From CAYZXK01 sp964482395 (GTDB lineage Bacteria; Planctomycetota; Phycisphaerae; UBA1845; Fen-1342): DNA of 21,963 nt. The stretch lies in contig CAYZXK010000122.1 of assembly GCA_964482395.1 (NCBI GenBank), forward strand, positions 1 to 21,963. Reading direction: 5' to 3'. The notes beneath the pieces were generated by a model. The model had not been told where the DNA came from. It did no database searches and saw nothing but the letters and a program-made list of their open reading frames with translations. Position numbers and translations under genes: made by a program. Shown here piece after piece: positions 13,646-21,325 of this stretch (position 1 is its first letter; every line of letters starts with the position of its first letter).

Positions 13646-16576
13646 ATGAGCAGGGTAACCGCGCTGGCGTCGTTGGGCCGGCAAGCTTCTCGTCTGCCTC
13701 CGGCAAGGCTGGTGGCGGGCAAGGCGCTGGCCGCTTTGCTGTTTCCAATGCTGCTGTGGGTCTCGGCGGCCGCGGCCGAGGAGGGTACCGTCAGCGTTTT
13801 GATACCAGTCGGGCCCTATAAGATCAGCGAGACGGCGGCCGGGCAGTCGATCGAGGTAGACGGTTTCGGGCGTCTGGCGGTCTTCGGCAAGCCGGTGCTT
13901 CCAGCCAGGATATATGCCATTGCGATTCCCCCCGGGGCCGAGATCGTCGGGGTGGACTATGAGTGTGGTTTGCAGGTGGTGCTGCCCGGGAGTTACGACA
14001 TCCTTCCGTCCCGGCTGCCGCGGGTCATAGGTCCGGAGGACCCGCTGGTGAGGCAGGCCTGGGAGCAGACTTATGAGACCAACCGGGCCGCCACTTATGG
14101 CAGCGATGCTCCCTATCCGGCCCAGCCGGTCGAGCTGGTCGGGGCCGCCCAATATCGGAAGTACAACCTGGCGGACGTCCGAGTGGCCCCGTTTGTATAT
14201 CGGCCGCTGTCGGGACGACTGGCTTATTATCCGCAGATCGAGGTGCACGTCAGGTACCGGCTGCCCGAGCGGGGGGTCATGCCGATGGTCGATGATCTGC
14301 CGGAGACCGAGCAGGTTGCTCGACAGATCATCGTCAACTACGAGCAGGCTCGTGGCTGGTACCCGACCGCCTCGCCGGCCAAGCGGGACCAGTACGATTT
14401 TGTAATCATCACGCTGGACTCGCTGGTTTCCTCGGTCACCCCGCTGGTGAACTGGGAGATCTCCAAGAACCGTTCGGTGCAGGTGGTTACGACGAGCTGG
14501 ATCAGCTCGAACTATACCGGGTATGACCTGGCGGCCAAGATCCGGGCCTTCTTGCGGGACAAGTATCCGTCCGAGCAGTGGGGCATTCGCGACGTGCTAT
14601 TCGTCGGCCACCGCAACGACGTGCCCATGCGGCGGTGCGAGCAGGATTTGGGGTACGGCAAGCCGGAGACGGACTTCTACTACGCGGAACTGTCTCAGCC
14701 GGACAACCTGTCGTGGGATGCAGACGGCGACCATAAGTACGGCGAGAACTCCGACCCCATCGACTTTTACGGGGAGGTCAACGTGGGCCGGATTCCGTGG
14801 AGCGACGCCGCCACCGTGCTGAGCATCTGCCAGAAGTCGGTTGCTTACGAGCAGAACCAGAATCCGAGCTTCAAGAAGAATATGCTGCTGTTGGGCGCCT
14901 ACTTCTGGGCGGATACCGACAACGCGGTGCTGATGGAGGCCAAGGTTAATCAGCCGTGGATGAGCGACTGGACCTTGACGCGGATGTATGAGAAAAATAG
15001 CGATTATTACTCTTCCTATCCCTGTGATTATCCGTTGCTGCACAGCAACGTCATGGCGGTGTGGCCGGCCGGGACCTACGCCTTCGTGAACTGGGCGGGG
15101 CACGGCTCGCCGACCTCGGCCCACATCTACGGGCTGGGGGCGCCGGCGTTCATCGAGTCTGCGGATTGCCCGTCGTTGAACAACAACTATCCGGCGATCA
15201 TCTTCGCCGACGCGTGCAGCAACTCGGACACCGACTACACGAACATCGGGATGGCGATGCTCAAGCAGGGGGCGGTCGGGTTCGAGGGGGCGACCAAGGT
15301 GGCCCTGGGCTGTCCGGGCTGGACCGGCCCGGCCAGCGGGTCCAGTCAGTCGCTGGATTACTATTTCACCACCAAGATCACCTCCGGCGAGTACACCCAG
15401 GGCGGGGCGCTCCAGTCAGCCCTGACTCAGATGTATACGCTGGGTCTGTGGGACTACGTCAAGTATGAGACGTTCGAGTGGGGTGCCTTGTGGGGCAATC
15501 CGGATTTGCGGATGGTGCCGCCGCCGATCATGACCATCTCGTTTCCGGATGGCCGGCCGGAGCTGATTCCGCCGGGCCAGCCGACCACTCTGCGGGTCCA
15601 GATCGTAAACGGCTCAGAGACCTTCGATCCTGATACCGGTCTGCTGTACTACCGCTACAACCAGGGGCCGTACCTGAGTTCGCCGCTGGTGCTGGAGAGC
15701 GGGAACATCTACCTGGCGACGCTGCCGGCCACGCCTTGCGGCAAGACGTTGTACTACTACATTTCGGCGGCGACCACGGCCGGGACGGTGGTGCTCTCGC
15801 CGTCCGACGCGCCGGAGACCACATATCAGGCGGCGGCCATGCCGGTGGTCACCGTGCTGGACAAGAACATGGACACCAACCCCGGCTGGACCAAGAGCCC
15901 CAACAATTCCTCCAACCAGTGGGCTTGGGGCGATCCGACCGGCGGCGGCGGAGAGTACGGCGGGCCCGATCCCCAGAACGGATACACCGGCACCAACGTG
16001 GTGGGCTACAACTTGAACGGTGACTACGCCAACAACCTGTCGGAGATGCACATCACCACGCCGGCCTTCAGTTGTGCGGGGATGAGCGGCGTGAAACTGA
16101 CCTTCTACCGCTGGCTGGGCGTGGAACAGGCCATCTATGACCACGCCTACATCCGCATCAGCAATAATGGCTCGACCTGGTACAACGTCTGGCAGAACAG
16201 CGGGACCATCTACGATGGGGCCTGGGTCTACCAGGAGTTCGACATCTCGACCTACGCCGACGACAAGCCGGTCGTCTACCTGCGCTGGACCATGGGCACC
16301 ACCGATAGCGCTTGGCGCTACTGCGGCTGGAACATCGACGACGTGAAGGTCTGGGCCATCGACCCGGACGCCTGCCCGGACCTGCTGGGCGACCTGAATT
16401 GCGACGGTGAACTCGGATTTGCCGACATCAACCCGTTCATTTTGGCTCTCACCGACCCGGTGGTCTATGGCCAGAGCTTCCCGGAGTGCAATATCGACCT
16501 GGCGGACATCAACGGCGACGGCACAGTCGGCTTCGCGGACATCAACCCGTTCGTCGCCTTGATGATCGGCGGTTAG
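13646..16576 (+). CDS. Secreted gingipain-type (C25) cysteine peptidase with C-terminal dockerin-like domain
   Basis: This is a 976-residue extracellular cysteine peptidase. AAGGAGA (13634-13640) favours the ATG at 13646 over the one at 13641. Residues 1-44 form a long signal peptide ending 'SAAAAE'. A beta-rich, propeptide-like region follows (~45-250). The C25 catalytic domain (~255-620) includes 'YDFVIIT', 'VLFVGHRNDVP', 'FYGEVNVGRIPWSDA', the catalytic His486 in 'FVNWAGHGSP' and the nucleophile Cys524 in 'IFADACSN', which is the gingipain/caspase-like dyad. An Ig-like segment (~625-725) precedes a jelly-roll domain (~735-908, 'VTVLDKNMDTNPGW' to 'NIDDVKVWAID') of the kind seen next to secreted peptidases. 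Residues 915-976 carry two EF-hand-like loops with 'GFADINPF' twice. The gene converges on the Trp-rich repeat protein gene, which has the same C-terminal module. Confidence 0.92.
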   Translation: MSRVTALASLGRQASRLPPARLVAGKALAALLFPMLLWVSAAAAEEGTVSVLIPVGPYKISETAAGQSIEVDGFGRLAVFGKPVLPARIYAIAIPPGAEIVGVDYECGLQVVLPGSYDILPSRLPRVIGPEDPLVRQAWEQTYETNRAATYGSDAPYPAQPVELVGAAQYRKYNLADVRVAPFVYRPLSGRLAYYPQIEVHVRYRLPERGVMPMVDDLPETEQVARQIIVNYEQARGWYPTASPAKRDQYDFVIITLDSLVSSVTPLVNWEISKNRSVQVVTTSWISSNYTGYDLAAKIRAFLRDKYPSEQWGIRDVLFVGHRNDVPMRRCEQDLGYGKPETDFYYAELSQPDNLSWDADGDHKYGENSDPIDFYGEVNVGRIPWSDAATVLSICQKSVAYEQNQNPSFKKNMLLLGAYFWADTDNAVLMEAKVNQPWMSDWTLTRMYEKNSDYYSSYPCDYPLLHSNVMAVWPAGTYAFVNWAGHGSPTSAHIYGLGAPAFIESADCPSLNNNYPAIIFADACSNSDTDYTNIGMAMLKQGAVGFEGATKVALGCPGWTGPASGSSQSLDYYFTTKITSGEYTQGGALQSALTQMYTLGLWDYVKYETFEWGALWGNPDLRMVPPPIMTISFPDGRPELIPPGQPTTLRVQIVNGSETFDPDTGLLYYRYNQGPYLSSPLVLESGNIYLATLPATPCGKTLYYYISAATTAGTVVLSPSDAPETTYQAAAMPVVTVLDKNMDTNPGWTKSPNNSSNQWAWGDPTGGGGEYGGPDPQNGYTGTNVVGYNLNGDYANNLSEMHITTPAFSCAGMSGVKLTFYRWLGVEQAIYDHAYIRISNNGSTWYNVWQNSGTIYDGAWVYQEFDISTYADDKPVVYLRWTMGTTDSAWRYCGWNIDDVKVWAIDPDACPDLLGDLNCDGELGFADINPFILALTDPVVYGQSFPECNIDLADINGDGTVGFADINPFVALMIGG

Positions 16577-16620
16577 TAGGCTGTAGCCCGCGCAGCCAGT
16601 CGCTTTGAGCAAGTTGGGCC

Positions 16621-16734
16621 GGCCGGTGAACAACTTCACCGGCCGGCTGGCTATCGCGCGGCCCGCCCTCAAACGGACCGGGACGGGCTCAGTAAATCGC
16701 AAGGCAATGTTGCGCGCTTATACGGCGGTGCGGG
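16621..16734 (+). repeat. Direct repeat, copy 1 (114-bp hairpin-rich element)
   Basis: This is gapless with copy 2 at 17129-17242: the first 72 bases are identical and there are 8 differences in 114 (93% identity). It opens with a perfect palindrome, GGCCGGTGAA-CAAC-TTCACCGGCC (16621-16644), a 10-bp stem with 4-nt loop that could also terminate the C25 peptidase transcript 45 nt after its stop. Next is GCCCGCCC...GGACGGGC (one mismatch), then CGCAA-N7-TTGCG (16698-16714). No transposase or terminal target duplication is visible. Confidence 0.85.
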
Positions 16735-16762
16735 GCGACCGAGCCAGTCAGCCTCGTTCAGT

Positions 16763-17005
16763 TCACCGGCGACGGCGGCGCGGCCGACGGGCGTGTCCAT
16801 CCCCGATGGTCTCAATGGCGGCGATGTGCAGGTAGGGGAAGAATACAAAGCGGTCACTGGCAGGTTCGGCAACGAACACGCGTCGGGCGCCAAGGGCGAC
16901 GGAATTGGGGTCATAAATTTCGTATGTGTCCCCGCTGGTCGGGCGGAACCGAAACGGCTCGAAAGGATCCCGTCGCAGTAGTTCTCGAATCTCGTCAGCA
17001 GTCAT
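16763..17005 (-). CDS. Small conserved-type hypothetical protein between the direct repeats
   Basis: The 80-residue product starts 'MTADEIRELLRRDPFEPFRF' and continues 'TSGDTYEIYDP' then 'RRVFVAEP...FVFFPYLHIAAIETI'. This is the layout of a short planctomycete protein type I recognise by its 'LLRRxPFxPFR' plus 'T-x-G-x-x-Y-E-I' pattern, but for which I know no function. It is predicted to be a small alpha-plus-beta cytoplasmic protein. It ends in an Arg-rich tail (ARRPRRRRR), which may be a poorly constrained extension. There is no Shine-Dalgarno; a TTGATC/TAGCAT promoter ends only 6 nt before the ATG, suggesting a leaderless transcript. The gene is bracketed by the two copies of the 114-bp direct repeat. 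The good codon pattern and family-like motifs make it a real gene rather than chance. Confidence 0.75.
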   Translation of the reverse strand: MTADEIRELLRRDPFEPFRFRPTSGDTYEIYDPNSVALGARRVFVAEPASDRFVFFPYLHIAAIETIGDGHARRPRRRRR

Positions 17006-17011
17006 ACCAGT

Positions 17012-17040
17012 ATGCTAGTCGGCGCTGGACCACCGATCAA
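17012..17040 (-). promoter_or_regulatory. Promoter for the small gene, implying a leaderless mRNA
   Basis: On the minus strand, TTGATC (17040-17035), a 17-nt spacer and TAGCAT (17017-17012) end 6 nt before the ATG at 17005. The start site would fall at or next to the start codon. The sequence between shows no Shine-Dalgarno. Confidence 0.45.
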
Positions 17041-17128
17041 CCGGCCGGCCGCGACCGCCCGGTCCGCATCAAAGCGGCGACCAGCGTAAACTGGCCAGCA
17101 ACTTAAAGCCGATACCGAAAAGCCAAGC

Positions 17129-17242
17129 GGCCGGTGAACAACTTCACCGGCCGGCTGGCTATCGCGCGGCCCGCCCTCAAACGGACCGGGACGGGCTCAG
17201 CAAATCGCAAGCGAACATTGCGTGCTTACACGCCGGTGCGGG
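17129..17242 (+). repeat. Direct repeat, copy 2 (114-bp hairpin-rich element)
   Basis: This is the second copy, exactly 508 bp from copy 1 and in the same orientation. The 10-bp-stem palindrome (17129-17152) and the CGCAA/TTGCG stem (17206-17222) are retained. Four of the eight differences from copy 1 fall in the 7-nt loop of that small stem. Its right end runs into a larger palindrome at 17234-17274. Confidence 0.85.
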
Positions 17243-17274
17243 CGCCGGGCGTGACGCCCGATTCGCCCGCACCG
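17234..17274 (-). terminator. Compound palindrome downstream of the Trp-rich repeat protein gene
   Basis: The outer arms CGGTGCGGGCG (17234-17244) and CGCCCGCACCG (17264-17274) pair perfectly over 11 bp. Nested inside is CGGGCG-TGA-CGCCCG (17246-17260). It begins 20 nt past the stop of the minus-strand gene, a terminator position, but lacks a T tract. The left arm overlaps the end of repeat copy 2. Confidence 0.5.
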
Positions 17275-17293
17275 TTGTCGGGTTCACACGTGA

Positions 17294-20200
17294 TCACGGA
17301 ACATCGCACCCGCCGGGGCAAGGCCGCGGCGAGGGCGGCGTCGTCAGGCAGGCCACGAACGGGTTGATGTCATCAAACCCGACCGTCCCGCTGTGGTTGA
17401 CGTCGCCGTTGAGCTCCGGCACGCACGGGTACATCTCGTGATAGCCGGACGGGTTGGTCAGACGCAGCACGAACGCATTGATGTCCGCGAACCCGACCCA
17501 GCCATCGCCATTCAAGTCACCCGGGCAGACTGGCGGCCCAGGCTCCGGGGTAGTCAGCACGAAGGCCATATCCCAACCGCCTTCGGCAGTCTGAATCGGC
17601 TGGCCGCTCTGGAACGGCATCCCGAGCTGCGGCGGGATAGGCGCGAAGATGCGGACCGCGTCGTCATTCCAGTAGTGCTTGCGGGTCTTCCAACCCCACT
17701 GGTGCATCAACGGCGGCGGCATTTCGTAGACCGCCTCGATGCTGATCCACAGCGTCTCCTGCGTATCCGGCTGGTAGAACCAGAGCTCCTGCGGGATGTA
17801 GAAGTCGTACCGGAAGCAGGTCTCGTAGCCGTATTGCGGGTGGAAGTCCACGCCTACGGCCCGCTCGTTGAGCTGGTCGCGCATCACCCACCACTCGTAG
17901 AACATCACGCCCGGGTGGCTCCACGGGTTGCCCGCCCCCTTGGGCACGTCGGTCCACAGTCCGATGTGGAAGCAGCAGGGAGCCTGCGGCGGCGGCAGCT
18001 CGCCCAGCCAGTTCAGGTACGAGCCCCACCAGTGGATGTCGCTGATCGGCCGCCCGTCGCAGCAACGGAAGTCATCCGCCACGTACTGCGGCCCCATGTA
18101 CAGCGACAGCTCGTTCCAGCCGTAGAAGTAACCCGGATACCGCGGGTCTTCCTGCGGCGGCTGCGACCACTTCTCATAAACCGCCGGCAGCGGCACGTGC
18201 ACCAGGTACCCGTAACCGTTCGGCTGATGCGCGTGGTTGGCCGACCGGTCCACCACCGAGTCGTACGGATCACTCGTATTCCCAATAGTCGTGCTCCAGT
18301 CGCCCCAGGTACTGGGGTTGGGGTTGTCGAACTGGAACCGGAAGGTGGTGAAGATCGCGTTATCGCAATCCGGGTCCCACCACGACGCCCACCACTCGCC
18401 GTTGGGTAGCTGATGCACCTGGAACAACCAGGTCGCCGGCGCTACCACGTTGGTGTAATTGGCCGGGTTGGGGTCATACACCCGCACATGGAAATCGCAG
18501 CGGCCGAAGTCGTCCGGCGTCACGTCGTACCAGTAGGTCGGCGGGTGGAACGGATTGTTCAGCACACCTTGCGGCTCGCAGACCACCATGTCCCGCGGGA
18601 CTGAGGTCAGCTCGAAGGCCAGGTCCCACGACTGGGCCGGCGTCGGGTAAAACAACGGCCCACCGTTGACGTACTGCGAACCCATGACCGGCGCGGCCGG
18701 ATCACTGATCCAGACCGCATCGTCCGGGGCGGGCGAGTCGATGCGCGGCCGGGTCTTCCAACCCCACGGATAGTCAATCACTTGTCCGCTGGGGTAGATG
18801 GCCGCGATGCTGATCCAGTAGATGTTCTCGCCCGGCTGCTGCCAGAACCACTCCTCGGGATCCAGATACTGGGTGAAGTAGAAGGTGGGTTCCGGCGACA
18901 TACGCATCTGGCCGCCCACCTCACGGGGGTCGAAGTCCCAGCCGGCGAACTTCCAGTCGTAGTTCTCGCAGATGATCTCGTGGATCACCCGACCCGGATG
19001 GCTGAAGCTGTTCGGATCGTTCGGGTTGGCCGGCACATCGGTCCAGATCGCGATGTGGAAGGCCTGCGGCATGCCTTGCGGCGGGGCCTGGGGGTGATAC
19101 CACCCGATGAACGAACCCCACCAGTGGATGTCCGTCACCGGATTGTCCGTCGTGCAGACCCAGTCATCGGCCGCGATCTGGTAGCCGTACATCGAGTACT
19201 GATCCCAGCCGTTGAAGGCGTCATCCGGCGTATACGTCACCGGCGGCTGAGACCACTTGATGCTCTGGCCGCCCTGGCTTTCGAGCTGAAACGCCAGGTC
19301 GATCGACGCGGGATACAATGGATGGTCCGGCGGATAACGCAGCTCCTGCCACGGGCCCGGAACCGGCATCGGATCCTGACCCAGCGCCCAGACCGCATCG
19401 TCGTTCCAATGGAACGGCGACGTCTTCCACCCGAACTCGGCGGTCGTCTCCGGGTACGCTTGAACATCCAGCCAATAGATGGTGCCGGCGACCTGGTAGA
19501 ACGCTTCGGAGGCCGGAATAGTGAACTCATACAGCCAGCAGATCGTGTCGCCCGGCCACCACCACTGATCCGGCGGGTTCATGAACCCCTCCTGCAAGCC
19601 GGCAGCATATGGGTGAACCGCAAACGACCCCGGCTGGAACTCGCGCAGCCACAGTGTATCGCCCGGCATGCTCCACGGAGCATAAATGCCGGCCGGAATG
19701 TCGCTGTGGAAGCTCAACCGGAAGGTCACGCGGTCCGGGCCGCCCGGCAGGTAGTCGTTCCGCCACGAACCCCAGATCCGAATGGTCGTGATCGGACCGC
19801 TTTCGCTGCACAGGAAATCATCGGCCAGGATGTAGGGGAAGTGGGCGTTCACATCCAGCCCGGTCTGGCTCAGGTCGGGCGGCTGCTCCCACTTGTAGGC
19901 CGCGTAGCCCGTGGTCAGCTCAAAGGCCAGGTCCCAGGCCTGACTCTGGTCCGGCCAGTAAATCGGGGTCCCATTGATGTACCAGCTTCCCAACACCGGC
20001 TGAACCGGATCCCAGATCACCACCGCCGCATCCGGCGCCAGCGAGCCCGGGTCCCGCGGCCGGGTCTTCCAGCCGAACGGATAAGGGGTCTGCGGCGGGC
20101 CGCCATCGCAGGCCGCGATGCTCAACCAGTAGATGTTGGTTCCAGTCGGACCGGGATCCTGGTAGAAGTACTCCTGCGGCGAAAGGATATACGTGAATTT

Positions 20201-21325
20201 GAAGCAGGCTTCGTATTCCTTGGTCCGCGGGTCATAGTCCCACCCGGCGAACTCTACCGTGTAGTTATAGGCCCACGTTTCCCAGATCACTTGGCCCGGG
20301 TGGCTGAAGCCCGGCGGCATGGCCGGCACGTCAGTCCAAATCTGAAGATGGAAGTGCTGCGGCAACGCTGGCGGGTCGGGGTACTTCCAGCCGAGAAAAG
20401 AGCCCCACCAGTGCACGTCGGTCACCGGCGCGGGCGTCGTGCATACCCAATCGTCCGCCGCGATCGGCCCGAACCACCAGTCCGAACGCTCGTTCCACCC
20501 GTAGAAAACGTTCTCCGGGAACGCCGGGTCGGGCGGCTGATGCCACTTGACCAGGTTCCAGCGGGGTTGCACCCGCAGGTCGCGCCAGTAGTTCCACAAG
20601 CCCAGCGGCGGCCCGCCCGGCGGCGGAATCGGCAGTGGCCCTCCAACATACTGTCCATTTTCGTCGGCCAGGAACACCTGGGCCTGGGTAATGTCAAACC
20701 CCGGCGCGCTCATGTAACCGGTGGCCGGCGGCGTGGTGGCGTTCAGACCGGTCCGCGTGGTGTCAATGGTGATTGTGGTCGGTACGTTCCACGGGATCAC
20801 GCCCGCCGGGCCGACCGTCCAATGCCAAGATCGTATCCGGCCGCTGGTGTCCTGGATCCCGAATGAGATGTTGATGATCTGGCCGCTGGGCCCCCATTGC
20901 GGTGGATACACCGTCACGGTGATCTGGGCCTGGGACAGGTCCGGATCTTCCAGATAGTCATACTTCCACGCGCTGGCGTAGTCGCCCGGTGGCAGGTCGG
21001 GCTCGGTGCCCCAGGCCATTACCAGCCCCGCGTCCTCGGGATAGCCGGGGTGCCCGCCCTCATAGACGTACAATGTGGCCGGCAGGAACTGGGTGGGCGG
21101 ATATGGTTCGCCTTCCTGCGTGTAGTTCTGCCACTGGTACATGTAGTCGTACCATTCCCACTCCGAAATCGGTTTGACGTGCGGCGGGTCACCGTTCAGG
21201 GCCTGCCACCATCCCTCCATGCCCATAATTGAAAAATAGGGGTCGCCCAACCCGGGCACGGTCAGGCACCCCACCACACACATCGCAAGCCACGTCCTCC
21301 TGCACCAACCTGTTTTCTCACTCAT
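17294..21325 (-). CDS. Large secreted Trp-rich protein with four ~210-residue repeats and a dockerin-like tail
   Basis: The 1343-residue product starts at an ATG preceded by GAAGGAG and has a signal peptide (residues 1-27, WLAMCVVGCLTVPGLG). Residues 28-258 form an N-terminal beta-rich region. Four repeats begin at K260, K478, K690 and K1052. Each starts 'KW-x-QPP' and runs through 'ADDW/F-x-C', 'HWWGS', 'FH-x-x-IWTDVP', 'SHPG', 'YW-x-SI-x-A', 'GWKTRP' and 'WDLAFELT'. Repeat 2 is the most divergent (IWGSW, FHSDIP). A different Trp-rich beta segment (~908-1050, 'PPTYWYDVTPDDFGRCDFHV') separates repeats 3 and 4. Residues ~1267-1330 carry two EF-hand-like loops ('DLNGDGWVGFAD', 'DVNHSGTVGFDD'), as in the M28 and C25 peptidases here. 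I recognise no enzyme motif. It is probably a surface-displayed binding or structural protein. Confidence 0.9.
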   Translation of the reverse strand: MSEKTGWCRRTWLAMCVVGCLTVPGLGDPYFSIMGMEGWWQALNGDPPHVKPISEWEWYDYMYQWQNYTQEGEPYPPTQFLPATLYVYEGGHPGYPEDAGLVMAWGTEPDLPPGDYASAWKYDYLEDPDLSQAQITVTVYPPQWGPSGQIINISFGIQDTSGRIRSWHWTVGPAGVIPWNVPTTITIDTTRTGLNATTPPATGYMSAPGFDITQAQVFLADENGQYVGGPLPIPPPGGPPLGLWNYWRDLRVQPRWNLVKWHQPPDPAFPENVFYGWNERSDWWFGPIAADDWVCTTPAPVTDVHWWGSFLGWKYPDPPALPQHFHLQIWTDVPAMPPGFSHPGQVIWETWAYNYTVEFAGWDYDPRTKEYEACFKFTYILSPQEYFYQDPGPTGTNIYWLSIAACDGGPPQTPYPFGWKTRPRDPGSLAPDAAVVIWDPVQPVLGSWYINGTPIYWPDQSQAWDLAFELTTGYAAYKWEQPPDLSQTGLDVNAHFPYILADDFLCSESGPITTIRIWGSWRNDYLPGGPDRVTFRLSFHSDIPAGIYAPWSMPGDTLWLREFQPGSFAVHPYAAGLQEGFMNPPDQWWWPGDTICWLYEFTIPASEAFYQVAGTIYWLDVQAYPETTAEFGWKTSPFHWNDDAVWALGQDPMPVPGPWQELRYPPDHPLYPASIDLAFQLESQGGQSIKWSQPPVTYTPDDAFNGWDQYSMYGYQIAADDWVCTTDNPVTDIHWWGSFIGWYHPQAPPQGMPQAFHIAIWTDVPANPNDPNSFSHPGRVIHEIICENYDWKFAGWDFDPREVGGQMRMSPEPTFYFTQYLDPEEWFWQQPGENIYWISIAAIYPSGQVIDYPWGWKTRPRIDSPAPDDAVWISDPAAPVMGSQYVNGGPLFYPTPAQSWDLAFELTSVPRDMVVCEPQGVLNNPFHPPTYWYDVTPDDFGRCDFHVRVYDPNPANYTNVVAPATWLFQVHQLPNGEWWASWWDPDCDNAIFTTFRFQFDNPNPSTWGDWSTTIGNTSDPYDSVVDRSANHAHQPNGYGYLVHVPLPAVYEKWSQPPQEDPRYPGYFYGWNELSLYMGPQYVADDFRCCDGRPISDIHWWGSYLNWLGELPPPQAPCCFHIGLWTDVPKGAGNPWSHPGVMFYEWWVMRDQLNERAVGVDFHPQYGYETCFRYDFYIPQELWFYQPDTQETLWISIEAVYEMPPPLMHQWGWKTRKHYWNDDAVRIFAPIPPQLGMPFQSGQPIQTAEGGWDMAFVLTTPEPGPPVCPGDLNGDGWVGFADINAFVLRLTNPSGYHEMYPCVPELNGDVNHSGTVGFDDINPFVACLTTPPSPRPCPGGCDVP
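17551..20548 (-). repeat. Four in-frame repeats within the Trp-rich protein gene
   Basis: The repeat units run, on the minus strand, about 20548-19910, 19894-19277, 19258-18603 and 18172-17551. Unit spacing is 218, 212 and 362 codons; the last gap includes an inserted ~140-residue segment. The units are similar at the protein level rather than near-identical in DNA, so this is an old duplication and not a recent expansion. Confidence 0.8.

Noticed and set aside
15614..16702. A 362-codon minus-strand frame across the C25 gene end
   Set aside because: It is the antisense shadow of the peptidase C-terminus, with Val/Arg/Asp-rich composition and no family resemblance.
16621..17242. Interpretation of the paired repeats as a CRISPR array or insertion sequence ends
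   Set aside because: There are only two copies, 508 bp apart, too long and too far apart for CRISPR. They are direct rather than inverted, no transposase lies between them, and I see no target-site duplication.
18782..20866. A 694-codon open frame on the plus strand
   Set aside because: It lies opposite the Trp-rich repeat protein gene and is an Arg/Val/Pro-rich shadow. The repeat motifs, signal peptide and dockerin-like end all support the minus strand.
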